Shown: piece after piece, positions 1 to 5,527 of the stretch
Layout: each line of letters begins with the position of its first letter
Numbering within the stretch: position 1 is the stretch's first letter
Assembly: GCA_025929655.1 (NCBI GenBank)
Contig: JAICPV010000174.1
Span: 1-5,788 of the forward strand
Direction of reading: 5' to 3'
DNA length: 5,788 nt
Origin: Pyrinomonadaceae bacterium
GTDB lineage: Bacteria; Acidobacteriota; Blastocatellia; Pyrinomonadales; Pyrinomonadaceae
Translations under genes and position numbers: made by a program
Notes under the pieces: model-generated
The model's database searches: none
Told to the model about the DNA's origin: nothing
What the model saw: only the letters and a program-made list of their open reading frames with translations

Positions 1-554
1 ATAGCATCTTGCGTATAACCGTTGCAGAGCATGCAGTTAATACGGTGTTCGTCCACGCGGGTGTAATTGGTTGGAGGGAGAAGGCGGTCATTTTTCCTGG
101 AAGAAGTTTTCGGGGCAAAACGACTCTTGTGGCTGAGCTCCTAAAGCACGGGGCAGTATACTATTCCGATGAATATGCTGTAATAGGTTCGGACGGGCTT
201 GTAAGTCCGTTTCCGAGAGACCTGTCGCTACGAAGCTATTTCATCGAAAATGACGAAGTTGCCGTGCCGCCAAGTGAGCTCGGGGCTCAAATTGGCACAG
301 CACCGTTAAAAGTGGGTTCGGTGATAATTACCGAGTTCGACAAGAAACTGACGTGGGACCCTCGGATGTTGACGATCGGCGAAGGGATCCTCGAGACAAT
401 TCCGCATACGATCCCGATAAATGCGGACACGGAAATGTCTTTGAAAATACTGAACTTAGCATTCAGTAGTGCAATTATTGCCAAAAGTTTTCGTGGCGAT
501 GTGAAGCGAGATGCAGTACCGATCTTGGCTTTCTTGGATAAACACTTGAATTAA
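1..554 (+). CDS. HPr kinase-like P-loop ATPase/kinase, 5'-truncated by the window edge
   Basis: The frame is already open at base 3 and no convincing start is seen. The TTG at 9 has no ribosome site, and family members carry about 100 more residues before this point, so I read it as partial. Numbering from codon 9, a Walker A loop GRSFRGKTT lies at residues 31-39, with K37 and T38 for phosphate and Mg. YYSDEYAVI follows at 51-59, with D54/E55 in the position of the acidic HprK/PEPCK-type residues. DGLVSPFPR at 62-70 is typical of HprK-related proteins found beside PqqD and nucleotidyltransferase genes. Relatives in lasso-peptide clusters phosphorylate a precursor peptide; the substrate here is unknown. 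It is cytoplasmic, with no membrane segment. The next gene starts 50 nt downstream, suggesting one operon. A regulatory HPr kinase is less likely because the context is not a PTS locus. The family call is firm; the substrate is inference. Confidence 0.8.
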   Translation, partial: SILRITVAEHAVNTVFVHAGVIGWREKAVIFPGRSFRGKTTLVAELLKHGAVYYSDEYAVIGSDGLVSPFPRDLSLRSYFIENDEVAVPPSELGAQIGTAPLKVGSVIITEFDKKLTWDPRMLTIGEGILETIPHTIPINADTEMSLKILNLAFSSAIIAKSFRGDVKRDAVPILAFLDKHLN

Positions 555-594
555 CACTTATTTTAAGAATGTAGAATTTTGAGCTTTGCTCTTT

Positions 595-601
595 GGAGGA
601 G
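595..601 (+). promoter_or_regulatory. Shine-Dalgarno site of the PqqD-domain gene
   Basis: GGAGGAG lies 3 nt before ATG 605 (GGAGG is 5 nt away). It is the best ribosome site in the window. It decides the start: the in-frame TTG at 593 overlaps the site itself and is not the start. Confidence 0.75.
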
Positions 602-604
602 AAA

Positions 605-1126
605 ATGATCAACTCGCAATTCCCAACTGCTCGCAAATCGGGCCTCGTTATTCAGGAGGTACCGGACGAGGTTTTAGTATTCGACCTGGAAAGCAATAAA
701 GCCCACTGTCTGAACAACACCGCTGCTTTAGTGTGGAAATCATGCGACGGCAAGATGTCGGTGCCGGAAATTGCGAAGTTTATCGGAAAACAGACTGGTA
801 AAACCGTCGGTGATGACCTTGTATGGCTCGCCATCGATCAGCTTGACGAAAATCGGCTTTTGGAAAGTACGCCTGAAAGCCCGCTGAAGGGACAAACGCG
901 ACGCGAGGCGATCAAAAAGATCGGCCTCGCCTCAATGATCGCGATACCTGTTGTCGCGTCGCTCGTCGCACCCCAAAGCGCAATGGCAAACCTTTCATGC
1001 ACATGCTTGACTTCTTTTGCCTGCGCAAATGATGCCGCGCTCGCACCGTGCGGATCGCCTTGCTGCAATCAAGCTGGCGTTTGCGCACCGGTCCTGCCTG
1101 GCCCCGGTAATTGTGAAGGCCTATAA
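605..1126 (+). CDS. PqqD-domain protein with internal Tat-like segment and Cys-rich C-terminal tail
   Basis: 173 aa from ATG 605. Residues 12-90 form a PqqD/RRE-like winged-helix domain (VFDLESNKAHCLNNTAALVW, then CDGKMSVPEIA and LDENRLLE). PqqD-family domains bind leader or substrate peptides and present them to radical SAM, YcaO or lasso-type enzymes. Next comes TRREAIKK (98-105), close to the twin-arginine consensus, a hydrophobic stretch at about 106-122, and an A-x-A site (A126-M-A128). The last 45 residues hold eight cysteines at 132, 134, 140, 149, 153, 154, 160 and 170. A stand-alone PqqD is about 90 aa, so half of this protein is extra. I infer that the N-terminal domain stays in the cytoplasm while the Cys-rich tail is exported and perhaps released; it could equally be a membrane-anchored chaperone. 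A hairpin terminator follows directly. The domain call is secure; the tail's role is unknown. Confidence 0.85.
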   Translation: MINSQFPTARKSGLVIQEVPDEVLVFDLESNKAHCLNNTAALVWKSCDGKMSVPEIAKFIGKQTGKTVGDDLVWLAIDQLDENRLLESTPESPLKGQTRREAIKKIGLASMIAIPVVASLVAPQSAMANLSCTCLTSFACANDAALAPCGSPCCNQAGVCAPVLPGPGNCEGL

Positions 1127-1143
1127 CTTCTAACCGTATCGAG

Positions 1144-1188
1144 AAAGAGTAGGAAGAAACTGGATTTCTTCCTACTCTTTTTATTTTT
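1144..1188 (+). terminator. Intrinsic terminator after the PqqD-domain gene
   Basis: A perfect 16-bp stem (1144-1159 pairing with 1165-1180) with the 5-nt loop CTGGA is followed by a T-rich tail, TTTTTATTTTT at 1178-1188. It starts 18 nt after the PqqD-gene stop and ends only 10 nt before the next start codon. Transcription of the nucleotidyltransferase must therefore come from readthrough or an unrecognised promoter. Confidence 0.9.
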
Positions 1189-1198
1189 GCAGCGCCTT

Positions 1199-2080
1199 AT
1201 GTTCGAGACTTCCCAAGATCAACGGTGGTATCTTCTTTTCCGTCGAAGAAGTGAACTCGAGATAAAAGGAATTTTTGACGCATACCGTAAAATGGAGGTC
1301 GAACCCATCCTAATAAAGGGCTGGGCAGCAGCACAGAATTATCCTGATAGCCGCCCGCGGTTTTTCGGTGACATCGATCTAGCCGTCCGCTCGGCCGATG
1401 TCGAAAAATGCCTGGCTCGAAACCGGACCGAGCGTTTTACGTCGTTGAATATTGACCTTCACCGTGAACTGCGACATCTCGACACCGCGCCCTGGAACGA
1501 TCTGTTCGCCCGCTCGAAGCTGGTTAATGTGGACGGTACGGCAATCCGCGTGCTCGCCGCCGAGGATCACTTACGTGTGCTTTGCACCCATTGGCTCACC
1601 GACGGCGGACAATACAAAGATCGATTGTGGGATATCTACTATGCCGTCGAAAATAGGCCATCGGACTTTGATTGGGAAATGTTCTTGGGAAGTGTTTCAG
1701 AGACTCGCCAAAATTGGTTAAAGACGGCGATCGCGATCACACGAAGGCATCTGGGCCTTGATACTACGAGCTTGCCATTCCACGGCGATCTTGGCGACTA
1801 CCCTGGCTGGATCGACAAATGTCTCGCAAAGGAGTGGGCCAGCGACGTTCGGCTTCGCTCGCTCGATACATGCGTGAATAACCCCGCATTGTTCTTCAAA
1901 CAAGTCCGAAAGCGGCTTCCGCCGAATCCGATCCAGGCAACGATCGAATCCGAAGCGCTCTTCGACGAGCGGTCACGGATCCCTGTGCAGATCAGGAGCA
2001 TCTCTATGCGTTTTCGGCCGTCGTTCCTCCGTCTCATGCGCGAGACACGCCGAAAGTTATGGATCCGAAAAAGCAATTGA
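1199..2080 (+). CDS. Nucleotidyltransferase family protein (NTP_transf_5-like)
   Basis: 293 aa from ATG 1199. LIKGWAAAQNYP at 38-49, then RFFGDIDLAV at 54-63 with the metal-binding aspartates D58 and D60, match the fold signature of the family-5 nucleotidyltransferases (LKG...R..DiDllV). A third acidic position is likely D86 in IDLHRELRH. EDHLRVLCTHW (122-132) and LWDIYYAV (143-150) are the usual later blocks. Members occur in lasso-peptide and asparagine-synthase-type clusters beside HprK-like and PqqD proteins, as here; they are presumed to transfer a nucleotide to a peptide or protein, but the substrate is not established. It is soluble, with a basic C-terminus. Start choice is weak: neither ATG 1199 nor TTG 1187 has a Shine-Dalgarno site, both abut the terminator, and the frame is open back to the preceding stop. 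The N-terminus is somewhat short for the family. The 3' end overlaps tsaB. Confidence 0.8.
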   Translation: MFETSQDQRWYLLFRRRSELEIKGIFDAYRKMEVEPILIKGWAAAQNYPDSRPRFFGDIDLAVRSADVEKCLARNRTERFTSLNIDLHRELRHLDTAPWNDLFARSKLVNVDGTAIRVLAAEDHLRVLCTHWLTDGGQYKDRLWDIYYAVENRPSDFDWEMFLGSVSETRQNWLKTAIAITRRHLGLDTTSLPFHGDLGDYPGWIDKCLAKEWASDVRLRSLDTCVNNPALFFKQVRKRLPPNPIQATIESEALFDERSRIPVQIRSISMRFRPSFLRLMRETRRKLWIRKSN

Positions 2081-2682
2081 CCATCGCTTTTGAAACGAGT
2101 ATCGGACAGGGAAGCATAGCCGTTCTCCGCGGGAAGGACGTTTTGGCTTCAGAACTCGGGGGAGTGACGCGTGCCGAGGATCTATTGTCCGCGATCGGAT
2201 CGATATTGAAACTTTCCGATTCGAATCTAAACACCATGGAAAAGATCGTGGTCTCGGTTGGCCCCGGCAGCTATACCGGGATCAGAATAGGTATCGCAAC
2301 TGCATTAGGCTTAAAACGTGGGTTGCGGGCAGATATTGTCGGTGTGCCGGTTTTGGAAGCGCTTGCGCATTCGACAGCGACGAAGAACATAGCCTCGGCG
2401 GTGCCTATCGGCAGAGGGCGAATAGCTGTTCAGAAAAACTACGGGGGCGGTCCATCTGCCAAAGCTAAGTCCGCATACGTGGTTGACAGCGACAAGTTCG
2501 CCGCCGAAATTCACGCGAATCCGGACACTAACTTTATCCTGCCCCGCGAGATACTTGATGAAGATATTTCGTTGGACAGCGGCTCGCCGAATCTGCGTTT
2601 CGTGGATTCGAACCTCGCCGTCCTGATCGGACGCTACGCTGCAGATCGTTCAGGCGGCAACCTTGAGCCGATCTATCTTTAA
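2059..2682 (+). CDS. tsaB: tRNA t6A37 synthesis protein TsaB (YeaZ)
   Basis: 207 aa, slightly short of the usual 220-240. TsaB is the non-catalytic ASKHA-fold partner of TsaD; with TsaD and TsaE it makes N6-threonylcarbamoyladenosine on ANN-decoding tRNAs in the cytoplasm. Diagnostic features are IAFETS at 9-14, the family signature GPGSYTGIRIGIATALGLKRG at 68-88 and VGVPVLEALAH at 94-104, plus a C-terminal EPIYL. The mid-protein D-A-R-R-G-E-like motif of many TsaBs is degenerate here (PIGRGRIAVQ, 116-125). ATG 2059 overlaps the upstream gene by 22 nt in another frame. TTG 2077, giving a 4-nt TTGA overlap, is a possible alternative start and would still leave the intact fold. A rimI-type gene follows 11 nt later, a very common pairing. 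tsaD and tsaE are not in the window. Confidence 0.93.
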   Translation: MDPKKQLTIAFETSIGQGSIAVLRGKDVLASELGGVTRAEDLLSAIGSILKLSDSNLNTMEKIVVSVGPGSYTGIRIGIATALGLKRGLRADIVGVPVLEALAHSTATKNIASAVPIGRGRIAVQKNYGGGPSAKAKSAYVVDSDKFAAEIHANPDTNFILPREILDEDISLDSGSPNLRFVDSNLAVLIGRYAADRSGGNLEPIYL

Positions 2683-2693
2683 AGCCAACACCG

Positions 2694-3155
2694 GTGAATA
2701 TCGAAATTGCGACAGCGGCAGAGGAGCATATCGAGGAAGTCTTGTCGATCGGGGAGGAGTCCGGCCTTAGCGTCTGGTCCCGCGAGGCGTACAACAGCGA
2801 ATTGGCAAGACCTGAGTCAGTCTTCCTGGTTGCGACCGACGCGGACAGTCGATGTATCGGATTCGTCATTGGGCGCCTGGTTCCCGATACCTTCGTTGAC
2901 TCAATGGCCGCGGAGATCTATAACATCGGCGTCCAACGTGCGCATCGCAGAACACACATCGGGTCGCGTCTGATCCGTTCATTCACAGATCTAGTAGCAA
3001 AAAACGGGGCTACGAAAGTTTTTTTGGAAGTGCGCACGGGCAATCTGACGGCAATCGAATTCTACAAAAAGCACGGTTTTGAGATCTATTCATCAAGGCG
3101 TGCCTTCTATTCCGACCCTCCGGAGGACGCAACCTTAATGCGGGCAATAATTTAG
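2694..3155 (+). CDS. rimI: RimI-type GNAT N-acetyltransferase (ribosomal protein S18 N-alpha-acetyltransferase-like)
   Basis: 153 aa from GTG 2694. RimI acetylates the N-terminal residue of ribosomal protein S18, and in some bacteria other proteins, using acetyl-CoA. The RimI pattern is clear: VWSREAYNSEL at 27-37, IYNIGV at 75-80 leading into the acetyl-CoA loop, LEVRTGNLTAIEFYKKHGF at 111-129, and FYSDPPEDATLM at 138-149. The catalytic pair of enteric RimI (Glu103, Tyr115) aligns with E112 and Y124. One oddity: the loop reads R-T-H-I-G-S (86-91), with His88 where the R/Q-x-x-G-x-G/A motif normally has its first Gly. No good ribosome site precedes the GTG, so translational coupling to tsaB is likely. 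The family is certain. S18 as substrate is inferred from the tsaB pairing and the conserved RimI blocks. Confidence 0.87.
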   Translation: MNIEIATAAEEHIEEVLSIGEESGLSVWSREAYNSELARPESVFLVATDADSRCIGFVIGRLVPDTFVDSMAAEIYNIGVQRAHRRTHIGSRLIRSFTDLVAKNGATKVFLEVRTGNLTAIEFYKKHGFEIYSSRRAFYSDPPEDATLMRAII

Positions 3156-3219
3156 ATCGACTTCACAACGCTCGCGAACAAGAAGCTTGAATGAACGAAG
3201 TATTTGGAGTAACATTCTT

Positions 3220-3255
3220 TTTACACAGGCTCCCTCATGCCGATAGTTCGGTATG
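3220..3255 (+). promoter_or_regulatory. Possible promoter with overlapping dyad upstream of the YdcH-like gene
   Basis: TTTACA at 3220-3225 and GATAGT at 3242-3247 (16-nt spacer) resemble a weak sigma-70 promoter. An imperfect 8-bp dyad, CATGCCGA (3236-3243) and TCGGTATG (3248-3255) around TAGT, covers the -10 element. It has no T tail, so it is not a terminator; an operator or a 5'-leader hairpin is possible. The elements are weak matches. Confidence 0.3.
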
Positions 3256-3289
3256 GTGTAAAAATTGAAAAGTGAGGACGAAAAACGCT

Positions 3290-3520
3290 ATGGACATTGC
3301 GAGCTCTGATGCTCTGAAGGACGAACTGCTCAAAACCAACCCTACATTTCGAGAATTGATCCATCAGCATCAGAATTACGAACAGAGATTGAGTGAACTT
3401 TCAGGCCTTACCTACCCGAGCGACGACGAACAAATCGAAGAATCCACACTTAAGAAGAAGAAATTGATGGTCAAAGACGCCATTTACGCGATGATGCATG
3501 ATTACGAGCTCTCGCATTAG
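3290..3520 (+). CDS. YdcH/DUF465 family small protein
   Basis: 76 aa from ATG 3290. The pattern fits DUF465 (YdcH-like): LLKTNPTFRELIHQHQNYEQ at 13-32, then a short linker with YPSDDEQIEE, then the signature run LKKKKLMVKDAIYAMMHDY at 54-72. Such proteins form two-helix coiled-coil hairpins in the cytoplasm; their function is not established. The very basic KKKK followed by KD is the conserved second-helix start. GTG 3272 is in frame and would add six residues (to 82 aa), but those residues lie outside the domain, and GTGAGGA at 3272-3278 looks more like a distant ribosome site for ATG 3290. The gene sits 134 nt after rimI, with possible promoter elements between, and ends before a strong terminator, so it may be transcribed alone. 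Confidence 0.85.
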   Translation: MDIASSDALKDELLKTNPTFRELIHQHQNYEQRLSELSGLTYPSDDEQIEESTLKKKKLMVKDAIYAMMHDYELSH

Positions 3521-3543
3521 AACTTTGGAGTATTTATGAACAT

Positions 3544-3567
3544 GGGCGGCCCCTCGGCCGCCCTTTT
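3544..3567 (+). terminator. Intrinsic terminator of the YdcH-like gene
   Basis: An 8-bp all-GC stem (GGGCGGCC 3544-3551, GGCCGCCC 3556-3563) with loop CCTC and tail TTTT at 3564-3567. It lies 23 nt after the upstream stop. The last T is also the final base of the convergent gene's stop codon. Read on the other strand the hairpin has no good T tail, so it mainly serves the plus strand. Confidence 0.85.
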
Positions 3568-4685
3568 CATTTGCCCGGGCAGCCGTCCGGCGCGTAAGCT
3601 GCGATCCCGTCCACCAACACGAAAACCATTACGTTATTCTCCCCAACGTAGGGACGCGTCAGCATGAAACGTTCTTCTCCAAACGCGATTTGATCCACCG
3701 ATTTTCCGGTTTCCAAATCGATGATCTGTGCGTTTGGCTCGGTGGATGAGGCCGTTATGATCCGGTTTGCGAGGACGGCCGGCGTCGAGACGATTCTGCC
3801 GTCAAGTCTGCGCTTCCATTTAACATCGCCGGTGTACTTAGAAACCATGTAAAGAAAATTATCGAAAGACCCGATAAGAATTCCCTCGGCGGTTTCAGAG
3901 ACGGTTCCGATCCGAGCGCCGCTTTTGAACTTCCACCAAAGGGTGCCGGAGAGATCACGATAATTCGTAACCAGGCCTCGGTCGTCGCCGGCGACGATCA
4001 TTCCGTTTTCGCGGATCCCCAAGGCCGTTACGACACGTTCCGTCGAGATCGAAGCGGCCGGCGCTCCTGTTGCGGCCGAGAGGATCCTCAACTTCTTATC
4101 GTCAGTAGCAATGAACACGTTTCCGTCGAAGTTGGCAGGCGGTGCAGTGATCTTTGCCGGCAGCTTTGAATGCCATTTGACCATGCCGTCCTGGACGTTC
4201 AATGCAATTACCGAACCGTCGGGATCAAATACCACCAGCAAGGAGCCGTCGGATATCAGATAGACATTCTCTCCCACATCGACGCCGACGGAGTACTTTA
4301 CAAGCCCGGAATCGGCGCTTAATAGGCGAACCGTTGACCGTTTGCCGCCGGACGCAACCGTACTCACAGCGGCGATACCGACCTCGGGAACTGCGTGTAA
4401 TGCGGTCACCCGGCCGCCCAAGTCCGAAACCCATTTAACGGTCGCGGTTCGCAGGTTCAACGCACGAACCCGGCCTTCCGTCTCTGCCACGTAAACCGTT
4501 CCGTTTATTGAGGATACGGAGGCTCGGCCGATATTCGCAACCGAATATTCCCAGCATTTCTTGAATGGGATGTAATGCTCGTCCGACGTCCGAGGCGGAG
4601 TCGACGCGGCGGTCTGCGAGCGTGCAATAAGGGCCGCGCCGCAAAAAAAGCACGCGGAGAGCATTGCAAAAACGCGTAGATTCAT
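3567..4685 (-). CDS. Exported PQQ-repeat (BamB-like) beta-propeller protein
   Basis: 372 aa from ATG at 4685-4683. The N-terminus has Arg4, a hydrophobic core at 5-21 and a likely signal-peptidase I site around ARS-QTA (21-26); LSAC at 9-12 resembles a lipobox but sits too close to the start to favour a lipoprotein. The mature part is a run of beta-propeller blades, each with a G-x-V/L-x-A-L or similar strand and a K-W turn: VYVAETEGRVRALN...VKW (64-85), GSVIALNVQDGMVKW (157-171), FIATDDKKLRIL (191-202), WWKFKSG (250-256) and LYMVSKYTGDVKW (278-290). These are PQQ-like repeats as in BamB; no quinoprotein dehydrogenase active site is visible, so a scaffold or binding role in the periplasm is more likely. 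The frame stays open to 5138, but that extension is antisense to ssb. Transcribed divergently from ssb and convergently with the YdcH-like gene. Confidence 0.85.
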   Translation of the reverse strand: MNLRVFAMLSACFFCGAALIARSQTAASTPPRTSDEHYIPFKKCWEYSVANIGRASVSSINGTVYVAETEGRVRALNLRTATVKWVSDLGGRVTALHAVPEVGIAAVSTVASGGKRSTVRLLSADSGLVKYSVGVDVGENVYLISDGSLLVVFDPDGSVIALNVQDGMVKWHSKLPAKITAPPANFDGNVFIATDDKKLRILSAATGAPAASISTERVVTALGIRENGMIVAGDDRGLVTNYRDLSGTLWWKFKSGARIGTVSETAEGILIGSFDNFLYMVSKYTGDVKWKRRLDGRIVSTPAVLANRIITASSTEPNAQIIDLETGKSVDQIAFGEERFMLTRPYVGENNVMVFVLVDGIAAYAPDGCPGK

Positions 4686-4749
4686 TCGGAGATTTACCCT
4701 TGTTGCTCGCTGGGAAATTGTGCCGCGATGTGATTTTAGCACACCAAAC

Positions 4750-4777
4750 TTGACCGCCTTAGATGGATGAATGTAAT
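4750..4777 (+). promoter_or_regulatory. Sigma-70-type promoter of ssb
   Basis: TTGACC (4750-4755, 5/6 to consensus) and TGTAAT (4772-4777, 5/6) are separated by 16 nt; TAATAT at 4774-4779 with an 18-nt spacer is the alternative -10. This lies about 50 nt before the ssb start, in the 141-nt divergent gap. A ribosome site, GGGGGAAG at 4811-4818, lies before ATG 4827. No equally good promoter was seen for the minus-strand gene. Confidence 0.6.
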
Positions 4778-4826
4778 ATCCCCCAAAGTTCGCTATCATT
4801 AAAAACAAAAGGGGGAAGACTGAATA

Positions 4827-5288
4827 ATGTCTTTCAATAAGATCATCATTGTCGGAAATTTGGGCCGCGATCCGGAACTTCGTTACACACCGCAGGGAGT
4901 TGCGGTTTGCGATTTTTCGATGGCCACGAACGAACGAAAACGTGACAAATCGGGCGAAATGCAGGAGGTCGCAACCTGGTTCCGCGTTACGCTTTGGCGA
5001 AATCAGGCGGAGAACGCCGCGAAGTACCTGAAGAAGGGAAGCCAGGTTTTCATTGAGGGCCGCCTGAGCCTCGAAGAATGGACCGACCGTGACGGGAACA
5101 CTCGTCAAACGCTGCAGGTAAACGCCTCGGACATGCATTTTATCGGCTCCCGCGGCGACGCTCCGTCGTCAACAGGCGACGACTCGGGCGAACCCGAATT
5201 TGCAGGGCCTGCGACGAATCAGTCGTCGCCGACGTCTTCGCCGCCGATCACCCGAGCGGCCGCCGCCGACGACGATATACCTTTCTAG
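4827..5288 (+). CDS. ssb: Single-stranded DNA-binding protein
   Basis: 153 aa. SSB coats single-stranded DNA as a tetramer in replication, repair and recombination. The OB fold covers about residues 1-107: FNKIIIVGNLGRDPELRYTP at 3-22, ATWFRVTLWRNQAENAAKYL at 49-68 with aromatic DNA-contact positions W51, F52 and W57, and GSQVFIEGRLSLEEW at 71-85. A flexible Ser/Pro/Ala-rich linker (108-146) ends in the acidic tip DDDIPF (148-153), the docking peptide for partner repair and replication proteins. Both ends are complete. The gene is monocistronic, with its own promoter and a terminator 30 nt downstream, and is not next to rpsF or rpsR as in many bacteria. An array of 21-bp repeats lies just beyond the terminator. 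Confidence 0.97.
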   Translation: MSFNKIIIVGNLGRDPELRYTPQGVAVCDFSMATNERKRDKSGEMQEVATWFRVTLWRNQAENAAKYLKKGSQVFIEGRLSLEEWTDRDGNTRQTLQVNASDMHFIGSRGDAPSSTGDDSGEPEFAGPATNQSSPTSSPPITRAAAADDDIPF

Positions 5289-5317
5289 ATAATTTCGAAA
5301 CATCGATCATTTACTGG

Positions 5318-5346
5318 AAATGCCTCGCAGCCCGCGAGGCATTTTT
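5318..5346 (+). terminator. Intrinsic terminator of ssb
   Basis: A perfect 11-bp stem (AAATGCCTCGC 5318-5328 pairing with GCGAGGCATTT 5334-5344), loop AGCCC, and TTTTT at 5342-5346. On the minus strand the T tail is only three residues, so bidirectional use would be weak. Confidence 0.9.
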
Positions 5347-5413
5347 CCGTGAGATCAGGTTTTTTTCGCGGGTAAAAGAAATGGAACCGCGAGTCCAGGC
5401 GAACTAATAAAAT

Positions 5414-5518
5414 CCGAACCAAAAACACCAATTTCCGAACCGTTTTTCGCTTTTATCGAACCCGAACGGCGATTTTCCGGACCGATCTCGGTAAAAACCG
5501 AACCGTTTTCGACGGGTT
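5414..5518. repeat. Five-unit degenerate 21-bp tandem repeat (iteron-like)
   Basis: A 7-bp core recurs in exact 21-bp register: CCGAACC at 5414, 5435 and 5498, TCGAACC at 5456, and CCGGACC at 5477. Each core is preceded by an A/T tract of 3-5 bases (AAAA, TTT, TTTT, TTTT, AAAAA). Outside the core the units differ, although units 2 and 5 share CCGAACCGTTTT. A sixth position (5519, CGGAAAA) matches poorly. The spacing equals two helical turns, so all cores face one side of the DNA, as in protein-binding iterons or bent DNA. It also equals seven codons, so an old coding heptad repeat cannot be excluded. No known element is recognised. Confidence 0.7.
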
Positions 5519-5527
5519 CGGAAAATC
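5471..5527. repeat. 13-bp inverted repeat overlapping the 21-bp array
   Basis: GATTTTCCGGACC at 5471-5483 is matched by GGTTCGGAAAATC at 5515-5527, 12 of 13 positions (13 of 13 in RNA if G-U is allowed), with 31 nt between. An inner alternative pairs CCGAACC 5498-5504 with GGTTCGG 5515-5521. There is no T tail after the right arm, so it is not a standard terminator. Confidence 0.55.

Noticed and set aside
546..577. Promoter before the PqqD gene (TTAACA 551-556, TAGAAT 572-577)
   Set aside because: The spacer is only 15 nt and the gene is close behind the kinase gene, so operon transcription explains it better; left as a weak possibility.
593..604. TTG 593 as the start of the PqqD-domain protein
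   Set aside because: The codon lies at the edge of the ribosome site that serves ATG 605; the four extra residues are outside the domain.
838..1068. Minus-strand frame opposite the PqqD gene, and other antisense frames in 287-2237
   Set aside because: Shadows of well-supported plus-strand genes with no recognisable domains.
3537..3640. Small plus-strand frame starting at ATG 3537 after a GGAG
   Set aside because: It runs through the terminator hairpin and then antisense to the PQQ-repeat gene, so it would not be a sensible gene.
4686..5138. Upstream extension of the minus-strand PQQ-repeat frame to 523 residues
   Set aside because: The extension is antisense to ssb and shows no domain; the signal peptide begins at the ATG at 4685, which fits a natural start.
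5414..5518. CRISPR array
   Set aside because: Only a 7-bp core is shared and the period is 21 bp; CRISPR repeats are longer and near identical, with spacers longer than 20 bp, and no cas genes are seen.
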